Source: Heterodera schachtii (taxonomy: Eukaryota > Nematoda > Chromadorea > Rhabditida > Heteroderidae). From it: a DNA stretch of 64,000 nucleotides. Below, piece after piece: positions 49,857 through 62,600 of this stretch. The DNA lies in NCBI GenBank assembly GCA_023374025.1, contig SIJG01000017.1:1007671-1071670 (forward strand), read 5' to 3'. The position numbers and the translations under genes were made by a program. Under the pieces are notes generated by a model, which was not told the DNA's origin, made no database searches, and saw nothing but the letters and a program-made list of their open reading frames with translations. Within the stretch, counting starts at the first letter, position 1. Each line of letters begins with the position of its first letter.

Positions 49857-52426
49857 ATGTCTTCCCAAAATGGCACTGATTCTTCCCTTTTGGACGATGG
49901 CCAATGGTTGGACGGGCATTTCCCCGTCCACCACGCAGTGTTTGACAACGATGTGCCAAGGCTGGGACAATTGCTCAAAGAGGCAGCAGCAGCAGCAGGT
50001 TTTGACATTGGAAAATGGGAAATACGCTTAAAAACTCCGTTTTTATTGGCCAATCCTTTTCAGCTGAATCTTCGGTCATCGACAGAGAAGACACCCACGG
50101 GAATACGTCAGTTTTCCATAGATAACATTTAAAATTTGTTTGTCCTTCCTTTTTACAATTTTTTTAAATTTAATTTTTGGTATTTTTATTTATTTTAGAG
50201 CCATGCACATCGGCTGTATGCTTGGCCACAGAGGTTCCTCTGACAATCATTTGGTTGATTTGTTAGGTTTTAAGAGTGTGTAAAATTGCTGTTGGAACAT
50301 GGGGCATCCGTCCAATCCGGCAACAATTTGGGCTGGTGCAGTTTTCACGAGGCGATAAGTTACGGCGATCGCAAAACGAGTGAGTGAGAAGAGAAGGGAA
50401 TTTTATAGCAAAAAAGGCGAACGAATAGACGCGATTTTATGATTGACTAATACATTTTCAGTTCGAATGATGCTAATCGCGCTCAAAAAACAGTCCAGCG
50501 GACAGCTCAAAAGTCGACTGCCTTTGTTGGGCGAACATTTCTCAAAATTGGCCGACTTTTACATGGAGACAAAATGGGTAGGGAAAAAGGGGCAAAGGCG
50601 AACATTTGACGAAAGGTGGCAAGGGACTGAAAAGGGAGGGATTAAATGGACAGACTTTGAAAAATTAGAAAATAAATCGCATAATTTTTGTTACCGTTGC
50701 AGGAGTTCTCCTCGTGGATTCGTACGTTTGTTCCCCCATTTTCCTTTTCCATCGCTTCTTTTTCAGCTCTTCTCTCGCGGATTCTCCCCTCCGACACTTT
50801 CAAAATTTACAAAAAAGGGCATCGCCTTCGCTTTGACTTTTCGCTTGTCGATTTCAACAACAATGGCCCATTGCCAAAATGGTATGTCGGAAGAATGATT
50901 ACTTTTACCACTTTTTTATATATTTTTTGTTTGTTTTCTAAGGGAACGTGGCGATGTGTCTTTGCTTTTGGACATTTTGTCAACCGATGGACGAAAGGCG
51001 GTGCTAATGGACAATCGGAAGAGGGTCAGCAATTGGATAATGATTTTCAGCATAACCAAATGGGACTTTGAATGATTACAGGTTTACCAAGTGTTGCGAG
51101 AAAAGAACCAAAATCTGAGCGATGAATTGGACTTGCTGATGACGTCGGACATCACCAAGTTGGCCATGGCAAAACGACGCCCTAAAATATTGGCTAATTT
51201 TGTGTTTCAGCACTCACATGAGCACCAAACCCATCCATTTTGTGCAGGCGAAAAATTTTCTCAATTTCCCAAAATGGGTGGGCAAAACTTTAAATTTTAT
51301 TTGTCGCTCTTTAAATTTTCATTATTTAATTTTTCAGGACAAGATCGACAATTATAAAGCATTTCTCTATCACATAAAAGGAATGCAGCTAATTACAATG
51401 AAAAGGTGCATTCATAATGGAAAAGTAATTTAATCAGTTTTGATTTCAGACGCGAGCATTTGTCCCGTGAGGATTTGGAAAGGAACAAAAAAATGCAACT
51501 TTTCTTTTCGAGCGGTAAAATGCCGAAAGGAGATGACAACATTTTGGAGGATATAAATACGGAAATCCCTGAGCAAGACCTGGTCAAATTCAGTGAAATA
51601 TAAACGCATTTAACGGGGAAATTGCAGAAAAACTCGGACGCCGATTCATCAAATTTGGACGACATAAGCACAGACGACTCCGAACTGGTCAGATAATGGG
51701 GAAACAAAACCTTTTGAATAAATTTTTCCACTCCATTTGTCTTGCATTTACATTGCATTCCTTTCTCCAAATTCTTTCAGAATCTTCTCGAGAGTCTCGA
51801 GCCACCGCCTCGACCAAAAATCAGTTGGTCCAATTACCTCAGGGTCATTTTGCCGAGAAAATTTTAAAAAATGGAAAGGTTTTAGGTTTCCGACGAACAA
51901 AGCCATTTGGGGAGACCAATTCAGACCAAAGTCACCACTAAGGACGTGAGTGGAATGCTTGCCATGGTCTGTCCATTGCCTCTTTTTGTCAGTTCACTCA
52001 AACAATTTTTTACAGAGCACCGATTTTCCGATCAGCCTCAATTTGGCACTTGTAAGAGTTTGCGGGTCTTTCTTTTCGCATCTTTTAAACAAAACACAAA
52101 ACTTTTGACATTTTGTAATTTGGTGTTCTCCAGGACATTCTCAGCGTCATGGAGCCGGTGAATCCGACGGTGGCCAAATTACGCGAATTTTGCACCGCTA
52201 AACTGCCTGAGGGGTTCCCGGTACGCGTGGAAATGCCAATTTTCGCGACGATTCAGGCAAGTGAATTCAAAAAGCGTATTTCCGAAAATTCATTCTTTAC
52301 CAGGCTCGGGTCATTTTTCAACAATTTCGCTGGTGCGGTGAAGGCGCCTCTCCAGCATTTCCGGATGCAATGTTCAGAATACCGGACGATTATCGCGAGG
52401 ACCCGAAGAGATTCAAACGGATGTAG
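49857..52426 (+). CDS. ANKRD13-like: Ankyrin-repeat protein of the ANKRD13 family
   Basis: ANKRD13 proteins bind ubiquitinated membrane cargo and work in endocytic sorting and ER-associated processes. ATG at 49857 (MSSQNGTDSSLLDDGQW). Ankyrin repeats: HFPVHHAVFDNDVPRLGQLL, AMHIGCMLGHRE, VKLLLEHGASVQSGNNLGW and FHEAISYGDRKT. Then the family domain: LADFYMETKW spliced to EFSSWI, LLSRILPSDTFKIYKKGHRL and RFDFSLVDFNNNGPLPK, RGDVSLLLDILSTDGRKAVL, VYQVLREKNQNLSDELDLL, STHMSTKPIHFVQAK, REHLSREDLERNK, LGRPIQTKVTTKDVSG, LREFCTAKLPEGFPVRVEMP, and the end FRIPDDYREDPKRFKRM at 52426. Ubiquitin-interacting motifs, present at the C-terminus of several vertebrate members, are not evident. Many small introns. 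Confidence 0.88.
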
Positions 52427-52785
52427 ACAGATAAATAAATACTCATTAGTCTTACTAAGTCATTATCGTTCATTTTGTCTTTCTTCATTTAACTTTTCTC
52501 GGTGCCATCACACTGAATACTCATTGTAATTTATTTTCTGTAAACGGGTATAAAAATAAAGGAAGATCAATGTTTTTGTTCCGTTTATTTACCTGATTTA
52601 TTTTTTCAAATAGAAATATTGCCATTATTTTTAATTTTTAAATTGCTGCTAATTTGTTTTTTTATAAATTGGTTGCCTTTGTCAAAGCCATTTAATGTGC
52701 TTTTAATTTCTATTCAAAAATAACAAATTAGCACATGTATTTATGCATTTACTGTGTTTTGCACAATGAACAAATGGACTTATAA

Positions 52786-54577
52786 ATGAGCACCGACCAA
52801 ACGAACTTTCCAATGAATGGGTCACTGAATCACTCGAAGGACGAAGGTAAGTAAATTCCATTATTAAATTGAGTTTAACATTGACTTGGTCAATTCAATG
52901 ATTTCATTTTTTAGATTTTGATCTCCGCCATAACTTTGGCACTTTCACTCCGATGGAAAGAGAAAATTGCGCAGTCAAAAAACAGATACTCTACCAAAAG
53001 AAGACTTTTTTTGTGTCACCGACAACTTTTAATTATAATAACCATTCGCATAAATCGAACACTGCCACTGAAACCTCAATGAATGGCATTTTTAAAAATG
53101 GCACTTCTCCAAAGAACGGCACAAATTCTGGCATTTATGAAAAGAACAATTATTCGACACTTTTGCACGGCGCTTTCTCCACTCCTTTGACCACTTCACC
53201 GTCCAAATTCACAAAACGGGTGGGTATTAGGCCAAGCATTTAAGGGGGTGGGGTTTAAAGTTTTCTTTTGAAAAATAATATCTAATTTCTTAAAATTTTT
53301 TTTTAGCCGCCGCCGTCATCCTCAAATTGGGAGCCGTCATTTGTGAAAAATGAACAGAATGATTTCGAAGCAAATGACTCGTCATTGCCATCCCATGCAA
53401 ATCGCCAAAATTCCATTTTTGCATCGCCTCCTGCAAAGAGAATGTTCTATCGTCGGTCTCAAAATTCATCTTCGGCCTTTTGGGGGTCACCTTCAACTTC
53501 AAACGACGCAAACAGTTCATTGGACAGCGACGACCCGGTAAAACTATGCAAATTTCGTCGGTTTTGTCGTCAAACTGTGCCCCCAGTCCCCTGATTTCCT
53601 CGTTCATTTCTTAGTTCGCGTTTAAACCCGTGCCGGTGATGTTTATGTTCGATTACTCACCAATTGCGCCCTTCTTCACCAGTGCGTATTGCTTCAGCAA
53701 CCATTTTCGCTGTGCTTCTTTGATCATCGATGGTAATTTTTATTTGTTTTTTCTTTTTTTTGTCCAATTTTTGCCATTTTTCTTTTAGGGCAGCGCTTTG
53801 TCTGTACCGAGCAGTATTACATGTACTCACTTCTTGATTTATGCATTCAATTGGTCTTTTTCCAAATTTTCAAGGTTTTACAAAGCTCGGGTTTTCGGTG
53901 ACAAAAGGGCGATGAGACAAATAATGGCGACGGAAGAGCCAAAAATTATGAAAAAAATTGGAGCAAACGTCGAAGGATTTGACCAGGAAAAATGGTACAA
54001 AATCGCAATTCAGGTAAAAAAAAAACAAAATTATTACATTATACAAATGAAAATGACTTCCCTCGAACATTGCAAGGTCATGGTGATAGCATCGGTCAAG
54101 AAATTCGAGCAGAACCCCGAACTGAGGTGACCAATTCCACAGTCGATTTGGAATTCAATCAAATTAAGACGCCAATTGTTTGAAACTTCTGGGGCCGATC
54201 TGATCGAAGTGAACCCAACGGATCAGCGATGGAGCATTGGACTGGGCATGAACGATTGGCGAGTTCGGGAGAAGCAAATGTGGAAGTTGGTCAACTGGGC
54301 CGGGGACGGGGGCAATTAGTGCACGGATTATCCAATTAAATTGAAAATCTTTAAATCTTTGAGGGGGCTTAATTGGATGGGCCGACTGTTGACGATGTTG
54401 CGCGACAAACTTTTGGAACGACCCGAATTTCACGCGGAGAAACAGCAGTTGCTCGGCGAAATTTCGACCTCATTTGATGCGGCCGATTCGGTGGGCTGTC
54501 TTCAACGGATCGGTGGGCCAAAGAAAGAGGAGGAGGAGGAGGAAGAAGAAGCCGCTTCTTCTCCTGCCGCTGAATGA
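52786..54577 (+). CDS. NADAR-domain protein (YbiA-like) with disordered N-terminus
   Basis: The first third (MSTDQTNFPMNGSLNHSK..., about 250 residues) is rich in Ser, Asn, Thr and Pro and looks disordered, with GTSPKNGTNSG, FASPPAKRMFYRRSQN and SSLDSDDP. From about 53630 a NADAR/YbiA (DUF1768) domain follows: SPIAPFFTSAYCFSNHFRC, then RFVCTEQYYMYYKARVFGDK spliced across an intron (family C-A-E-Q-Y-M-M-x-x-K-A), IMKKIGANVEGFDQEKWYKI, ASVKKFEQNPELRRQLFETS, VNPTDQRWSIGLGMNDWRV and LMGRLLTMLRDKLL. It ends in a poly-Glu tail. NADAR enzymes are N-glycosidases acting on ADP-ribose-type or riboflavin-intermediate substrates; the nematode substrate is unknown. The TEQ glutamate expected for catalysis is present. 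It starts 359 bp after ANKRD13 on the same strand. Confidence 0.82.
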
Positions 54578-55908
54578 GCAAAAATCTCTCCTGACTTTCC
54601 TTTCCAAATTTTAATCTTTCATATTTTTGTCCCTTTTCTACTCAAAAATCCTGAGATATTCTTATAACATTTTTATTAATGTCATTCAAAATTACGGGTA
54701 AAATAATAACACTTTCTTTCTTTGCAACGGCTGCTCAAGAATAATTTGACTGATCTTTTATCATTTAATTCTAACGGGTCCTTTTTGCAAGTTAAATTAA
54801 TTATCTGTAAAGGCTTTTCCAAAAAACTTGGGCATTTTCTGGCCATTTTGGCATTTCGAAAATGTCAAATTGCCTGTTTATACCTTGGTGATTCTTTTGT
54901 ATTGTTTTTAATATGTATACATATTTTTGGAAATAAAAGTTGTTGTTCTTATGAAAAATGCTTAAATAATAGGCCAAAATGACAGAATTAACATTTTGTA
55001 TTGATGCTATAAAACAATAAAACGTATGTTTATTATTAGTTCATCATTCGTCGGTTGAGAATGGCATTTATTGCCATATTTATGACCCTTCGGCTCCATA
55101 ATTCATGACTTTGTTGTGTACCTATATTATTCTGGTACCCGGGGATCTTTTACTATTATTCTTAATTAATATTAATTATTTACCTCTGTTCTCTTTACTT
55201 TACGCTTTTTCATTGAAATTTTGATGGAATTTGCCCGTTTTGTCAGTGTTTGGGTTTGATTCCGTCCTCATACTCTTATCAAATTAAATGGCCATATTTT
55301 GGGATGGATTGTGATAAATTTGTTCGGCTGTGGACAAAAACAGTGATGGAAGTGTCGGGGGGGAGGGGGAGGGAAAGGCTTTTTTTCATTTTTTCTCTTT
55401 TCCGTTGGCCTTTGGTTCGTTTGACTGCTGCTGCTGCTGTTGCTGCCGCTTTTGTCGTCGTCTTTCTATTTTTGCTTGTCTGAACAGTGTAAATGTTTCC
55501 CTTTTCTTCGTTTCGTTGGAAATGCAAAAAATAAAAAGCGAAAAGTAAAAAGACAAAAAATGAGTGCCGTTACAAAGGGCCCCGGGGGGGGGGGGGGGGG
55601 GGAGACGGACGGCGTCGCGTGTTTGCTTAAGAAGTACGGATGCTTTTGCTTTTGTGCCTCCCTAATCCGTCCCCCCCCCCCCCCCCGGGGGGCCTCTGTT
55701 TTACCTTTTCCCCTTTTGAGTGTTCCTCTCATTCCCCTCAATCCCAACTCCCCCCCCCCCCCCCCCTCCATTCGTTCTTTTGGTTTTCCTCGTGGTTTCT
55801 TTCATTTGTCCCTTTTTAATTTGCTCAAAAATTCCAATCATTTTTCGTTTTTGTTTTACCCTTTCCTTTTTCACTTTATTTCGGACTTTTATTCAGATAT
55901 TCTCTTAA
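54578..55908. other. Intergenic region with poly-G/poly-C runs
   Basis: AT-rich 3' flank of the NADAR gene, then a CTGCTGCTG run at about 55425-55445, poly-G at about 55585-55602, and poly-C at 55671-55686 and 55751-55767. Frames through here are low complexity. It may include the promoter or 5' UTR introns of the AAAP gene. Confidence 0.35.
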
Positions 55909-58227
55909 ATGTCCGCTTTTCCGGCGATCCCCGAAAAATTCGCCAATTCTTTCCCAATGGACAATTTTTCATTTTCCGTTGATGAAAAAACAGAAGGCAT
56001 TAACAAAAAGTTTAAAAATGATGGGACAAAAAGAGACGATGGCACAAAAGAAAAAGAAAAAGGACTCGGATGGTTTATTACGGCACTCTTTCTGGTATTT
56101 AATTGGCCATTCAATGAACAATCAGTGAACAATTTCCCTTGCCTAAGGTCAGTGACATGGCCGGCGGCGGTTTGGTCGCTTTGCCTACGGCGATGATCCG
56201 ATCGGGTAAAGGGAGAGAAAACACTGGCAACAAATCGCGGCACTTTCCCAATTCGTTAAGGCTTTTGGACCGGCATTTTGCTCTCTGTTTTGATGAATTT
56301 CATGTTCATGTATACCTCAACTGTGCTGGTGCGTGCGCATTTTTTACGCACATTTCGCCAAATCCCCAAATTCTCAGGGCAAATGTTGGGTGATTCTCCA
56401 ACGTCGGTGGCCCTCCAGCTACAGTAAGCAGCACTGTCGCCAACCGTACCCCGAAATCGGAGGCAGGGCATGCGGGCCGAAGTTACGGTAGGACCCCGTA
56501 TGATTAATACTGCTAAAAAAGGTGCCAACGCATTCCTTTCCCAATTTTCCCCATAGAGCGGCGGTTGCGGCGTGCATCGATCTGAACCAATTCAGTACCA
56601 CCACCGTTTATCTGCTGCTGTCCGCTAAAAACATTCACGATGCGCTGAAGGCCTTTCTCGACTTGAACATTTCCTTCTGTCTGCTGCTCATTTTTCTCGT
56701 TTTGCTGCTGCTTCCGCTGGTCTTTTTGAATTCGCCCGTCGATTTTTGGTGGGTTTTCCCTAATTGCCCAATTAGGTGACACTTTTGCCTTAATTATTGA
56801 AGGGGTGCCGCCGTCGTTGCTGTTTGTACCACAACAATTGCTGTTGTGCTCATTTGCTTGGGCACCATCTGGGACTTTGGCACGTGCTCCCCACACCACT
56901 CTATGCCCGAGTTTCAACCTGCTAATTACTTCCTCGCCGTTGGCACTTTGCTGTTCGCCTACGGCGGTCATCCCGCCTTTCCCACCGTCCAAGTAGACAT
57001 GCGACGGCCCAATGATTTCCACAAGTCGTCCGTCCTCGCATTTGCAAGTGCCTCCCGCCTCTCCGCCATTCTTCGCTCATCCCTCCCCGGCTTTCTTAAG
57101 TTCTGTTCGCCATGTACACCCCCGTGTGCATTTTGGGCTTTGTCGCCTACGGCGACTCTCTGCGGGAAAGTGTGATCAATTCACTGCAGCACTCGTGGAT
57201 TCAGCAGATGGTCAACCTGCTGATCACTCTGCATTTAATTGTCACCATTCTTATCGTGAACAATCCGCTAAATCAAAAAGTGGAGGAAATATTCCGTGTC
57301 CCTCACGGTCAGTCTAAACGGAGCAAATTAAAAGGCACAACGAAATCAATTATTTTTATATTTTTCTAAAATTCTTATGTTTTTTTTATTTTTAGCAATG
57401 TTTTAGATTTGCAAGTGTTTTTCTCCATTTTTCAGAATTCGGATGGAAAAGGGTCGTCGTCCGCTCTTCAATGATGGCTTTGGTGCTTCTTGTGGCCGAG
57501 ACTGTGCCCACCTTTGGCCCTCTTCTCGACCTCGTCGGTGTGTGCGCCTTTTCCCGTTGCCTTTTTTAATTTTAATAATTTCTTTATTTTTCCGGTGGCT
57601 CCGTCTTAATGCTCACTTCTTTGGTGTTTCCCTGCCTTTTCTTTCTGTTTCTAAACACCGGCGAACAATTGGCAATTGAACGGCGGCGGATGGGCCGAGG
57701 GCCAAAGACCAATGGCCAAAACGGTGGCCAATTGGCCATTGTCGGCGGAGGGTACGACGACGCGGGGGAAGAGGAGGAGGAGGAAACGGGACGAGTCGAG
57801 TGGAGAAGGTGGGCGGGAGGGGAGGGTACTGTGGGCATGGTGGGTACCGTAATTATCTGTCACGTGATTTAAGCGTGGTCGAGAAGACGGATAGGTGTAC
57901 TCTCTTCGTTTGCATTTCAATCATTGGTCAGTGTTTTTAAATTACCGTACTCTCTGTTTAAAGGCCTTCGTCCGCCTGTTTCATTTTCCAATGCACTATT
58001 TTTCAGCTTTCGGATGCTTCGGTGGCATCGCCGCAACTTTCTCCGCCGTCCGTTCCCTCTCCTACACCCATTTCGTCCCTCCCTGCTATTTGTCGTCACT
58101 TTTTGCTGATGCAAAAAAACCGAACGAAGGCGGACACGTAAATTGTTGCGGACATTTCCAAAACATTTCAATCGCCGTCTCAACGAACGAAAATTGTTCA
58201 CCTCCGAATATAAATTTTTATGATTGA
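55909..58227 (+). CDS. AAAP-family amino-acid transporter
   Basis: Multi-pass H+- or Na+-coupled amino-acid transporter of the amino acid/auxin permease superfamily. ATG at 55909 (MSAFPAIPEKF), a Lys-rich cytoplasmic N-terminus, then GLGWFITALFLV joined to SDMAGGGLVALPTAM (first helix; family G-G-G-x-x-x-x-P), CWVILQRRWP with PYPEIGGRA, VYLLLSAKNIHDALKAFL, FCLLLIFLVLLLLPLVF, TVAVVLICLGTIWDFGTCSP, ANYFLAVGTLLFAYGGHPAF, TVQVDMRRPNDFHKSSVLAF, YTPVCILGFVAYGDSLRESV, QMVNLLITLHLIVTILIVNN, FGWKRVVVRSSMMALVLLVA, LTSLVFPCLFFLFLNT and FGCFGGIAATFSAVRSLSY. About ten or eleven helices are seen. Substrate and exact subfamily are not assigned. The exon between about 57660 and 57900 is not resolved. Confidence 0.82.
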
Positions 58228-58525
58228 ACAACAAAATACCCAAATTTTTTTAAAATAAATTTTGTCATTTGTTTGTTTATGTACGCTGACCCAAAAAAGT
58301 CTTTGAACAACCATGTGTGTTTTTTCTCTGCGTTCACAAACGCTAATTAAATAAAGCGTTTCGGGCAAATGTCTCTCCATTTACAATTAATGGTTCATTA
58401 TGACAGCTTCGCATTAGCAACAAAAAAAAAAACCCCGAAGCAAATATGAAATGAATGTGGTATGGTCAACCAAGTGAGAAATGGTTAAAATTCAGACCCA
58501 AAAAGTCTTGCCCCCCCCATTTTTC

Positions 58526-59556
58526 GAAAAAAATTTTTGTTTTCTAAAGTTTGAAAATATATTTTTAATGGTTTTCGGGTTTGCTGATCACGAATCTGAC
58601 ATCCATTTCGAACTATTCTAAACCCCGGATCCGAATTCGAACAAAAAGTAGAAATTCAAAATTTTCGATTTTCCATTTTTAGTCAAAATTAGTTTAAATG
58701 ATCTTTTTTGAAGCAGTGATGACTAGGGATCATTTTTTTATGTAAATACATGTTTTTTTCCTGGATTCTCCATAGCCTAATTAGTAGGAAAAACACTTTC
58801 TTTTTTGTGTTTGCGAACAAAAGTTGGGACTTTTATTTACATATTTTTAAATATTTTCGGATTTTTCTACATATTACATATGTACATATTTTTATACATA
58901 TTTTGGACTTTTTCGCATTTTTTCGTACATATTTTGCATTTTTTGAGAATTTTTTTATGAAATACCCTCAAAAATATCCAAAATTTCGCAATTTTTTTCA
59001 AAAATTTTGAGAATTTATAGAAATTTTTTGCGAAAAGCAAAAACATTTTTTGAAAATGTGCCCCAAAAAATAGTGTTTTTTTTTCAAAAATGGAATACCA
59101 AAAATTAATTTTTAAATTACTAAAAGATAATTTTAAGCCTATTTAGGTCATTTTTATGGCAATTGTGCCTATTTCACCCTTTAGAAAGAATTTTTTTCCA
59201 AAAAATCACCATTTAAAAATTTTTATTTACATATTTTAGTACATATTTTTGGATTTTTGTACATATTTCATACATATTTCAGTGTTTTTTATACATATTT
59301 TATTTACATATTTCGCGATTTTTCTTACATAAATAAATGATCCCTAGTGATGACTTTGACTTTAACTTTGTTTCCGTGAATTCAAACAAAGTTAGAATCA
59401 ACAATTTGAATTCGAAAATTTTGAATTTTCGACTTTTTGTTCGAATTCGGACACGGGGTTCGGAATAGTTCGAAGTGGGTGTCAGATTCGTGATCAGCGA
59501 CCCTGAAAATCATTGGAAACATTTTCATGACTTGTGAAAACAAATATTTTTTTCTT
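58526..59556. mobile_element. Foldback element interrupted by a second element
   Basis: The arms at 58526-58680 and 59400-59556 are inverted copies: GCTGATCACGAATCTGACA, CGAACTATTC, and CCGAATTCGAACAAAAAGT are shared in inverted orientation. No coding. Without the inserted element (58723-59347) it would be about 400 bp. It lies between the AAAP and TAF2 genes. Confidence 0.78.
58723..59347. mobile_element. Nested 625-bp MITE-like element with 6-bp target duplication
   Basis: The termini are perfect 11-bp inverted repeats, CTAGGGATCAT...ATGATCCCTAG, extending imperfectly to about 26 bp (TTTATGTAA). It is flanked on both sides by TGATGA (58717-58722 and 59348-59353), read as a target-site duplication. 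The interior is AT-rich with many TACATATTT motifs. No transposase frame. It is inserted inside the foldback element 58526-59556. Confidence 0.82.
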
Positions 59557-59660
59557 AAGCCACTTTGGATTCGGTCGGAATCAGTGACAATGAGCACAAA
59601 TTATATTTTGCATTGGATATTTCTCTTACAATAGAAATTAACTCGTTGATTTGCTTACAG

Positions 59661-62600
59661 ATGGTAACTGATAAACAAGCGACGTATCGGCTGCTTAGCC
59701 AAAGTGTGCAGATTTTCGATATAGATTTTGACAAAAGTTCATTTCGAGTGTCGACTGATTTGTCTCTCATTGCACTTCGTTCTGACCTCACAGAAATTGT
59801 TCTTAATCTCGGAGACCGTAATAATTTATATTATCAACATAAAATAACAGCATACAAACCCCCGGTGTTTTTTTATTCTCAAGAATCAAAAACCTCTCCC
59901 CACCCCCTGCTGAAGAAATGCCATAATCTAAATCTGTGTGTATAGTTAAACAAATTTTCAGACTGCATTCTTCCAAATCAGCCCAATTTTAAAGGAGAAG
60001 GACGCGTTTCAATTAATGACATTGATGCTAATTATTTGCGAAGACAAACGGTAAAAACAATGAGCAAACCTTCATAGGTACCTAATCTAAACATTTTTCA
60101 TTTTAGGCATTGAAAGGAACCTCGGCACAAACTATTCCTGCTTTGATGGATGCGTGGAATGATTTGCTTCGGTCTCGTCAGGGCTGTTTGATCGTTTATG
60201 TGCCAAAAGAATGTCTTTCCCAAATCCGTGAGCAAATTGTGGTATCACTGCACATTGATATTATTGTTTGCTCCCCCAAACAAGTGAGCTTCGTATTTTA
60301 TCGTTTTTTAAAGATAATTTAGGGAATCAAATTTGTGGTTACAAGGAATGAAGAAAATGACGATGGACTTCCTTCCGGCGCTCATCTGTTCACTTATCGC
60401 TCAAACCCACAAAGTTCGACGAAGGAATGGTTGCCATGTTCGGAAGAGCCCCTCCAATTGTGTGTTTGGCGTTTTGAGATAACTGTGCCAAAGCAATTGA
60501 CGGCCGTGTGTTGTGGAGATTTAATTGTTTGAATTTTACTATAGAATTTTGGGTACTTATGCAGTTTATTACAGGTTACCAAAGATTATTAATAAACAAA
60601 ATATTTATGGCAACTTAAACTGCATAAGTGCATCGCATCTTGAGCTTAATTCAGTTCCTTTCTTCACTTAAAATTATATTTTTAGGATACAATTCCAAAT
60701 TCCGACGATGACTCATTGAAGACGCTTTGTTATCAGCTGCTCGTGCCAACTTCTGCTGCTAATATCGGTTTCGCAATCGGTGATTTTCAAATTCATGTGC
60801 AGCCAGAAATGCCCGAGGCATTTATTTGTTTCCGTAACATTTAAATTTCTAAGCATTTTCAGATTATTAACTTTGTCTTTCCTGAGCTCATTCCGCTCTT
60901 AAAACACACAATGAAATCGCTGAATAGGATTTTTGTCTTTTTCGAAGAACTTTTGTCATGCCGATTTCCGTATAGTACCTATTGGCAAATTTTTGTGGAT
61001 CAGGTCCATTGATTGATGAATTTTCCACTAAAATGATAATTTTAATTCAAGACTCCCGATGAGGTCACCTCTTTCGCCGGACTTACAATTTTTTCCATTC
61101 GTCTCCTTTATCATAAGAAAATTTTGGACATGGTCCAAGGCACTCGAAAATTGCTCGCCACTGCAATTGCTCAACAGTTTTTTGGCTGTTTTATCGCCCA
61201 AAGAAGCTTCAACGAACTTTGGCTCCTCAGAGGACTCTCTGGGTTTTTTTTTCTCCAATAATTTTGTATTTTTGTTGCAGTTTTTTGACAGGTGTTTTTG
61301 TTGAACGATTTTTTGGTGCCACTGAAAGCAATTACCAACTGAACAAATTGCTGAAGGATTCGTGTGAATACGAAGCTCGTTTTGGTGCTATTGCTCTTCG
61401 TCCCAATGCCAATCACAGCCAATTTTTCTTCGACCCCAATTGTCCTGAAACGTGTTCTCCATTTTATTTGGATGCGCTCTTCCGCAAAGGCCATTTGGTC
61501 ATTCGAATGTTGGAGAAAAGGTTACCCAAAGAGCAGTTCGTTAAGGTCATTAATGTGTTTCTTTCCGGTTAAAAATTCATTTGAAGGTTTTGCAACGAAT
61601 TCTTTCCCTGGGGGTTCAGTACAGCCAGAATTTGGATCGGCCTGTCGAATGGACGCACATGCTAATTAACACGGCGATGTTTTTGCGGGTTATGACTGAT
61701 GTTACTGGGAAGGAATTGCCTTCCTTTGTCGAACAATGGATCGATTTTGGCGGATTTGTTAATTTTCAGGTCTTTGGAGTTTAATTGTTGCTTATGTAAT
61801 TGACATAATGCTTTAAGGTTTCCCACACTTTCAACCGCAAAAGAAATATAATTGAATTGGAGTTGCGTCAGACAGTTCCACTTCAAAAAGGATGTCAGAA
61901 GTATGTTTTATTTATTTATTTTTGCACTTTTCCACTTACTCTTTTAATTGTTTCAGTTACACCGGCCCTCTCACAATCGTTGTTCAGGAGCTTGAAGTAT
62001 CATACGTTAATTCTTTTCTTTCAAATAGTTCATTTTCAGGGTCATTTTGCTCACACTATCCAGATAGACGCCGCCGTTTCTCGCCACGACATCCAATGCC
62101 ATTCAAAGGGGCGTAAACTAAAGAAGAAACGGATAATGCTCGGGACCGGAGAAGAGGTCGACGTCGACCTAAACTCGATGGACTTCGATTCACCAGTGCT
62201 TTGGATTAGGTTTAATTAAAAAAATTCGGTTTAAATGCTTTCTTACAATTAGAGTCGATCCCAATTTATTACTTTATCGTCAACTGTCAATCAACCAACC
62301 GTTTTATCAGTGGGAACTTATGCTTCTCCATGAAAGGGATGTTCTAGCTCAACAACAAGCCATTGAAACACTTTGCCGTTTTTCCGAGCACAAAACAAAG
62401 ATACTTTTGGAAGAGACAGTCCGAAACGACAAATTCTTTTACCGGTTGGTGGACTTTCATGGCATACGAAAAATTCTGTCTTCTAAATGAATTTTTGTTT
62501 AAAGTTTATACTCTCTGAATGTTTTTTTCGTATTTTTGAAGCCCATACCTTCAACAACACCATGTGTCTTTTCTGTCTCTCCTCCTTTTACTTTTAAAAA

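Noticed and set aside
56513..57022. 169-residue minus-strand frame
   Set aside because: It lies opposite the well-matched AAAP transporter exons and has no family similarity; antisense shadow.
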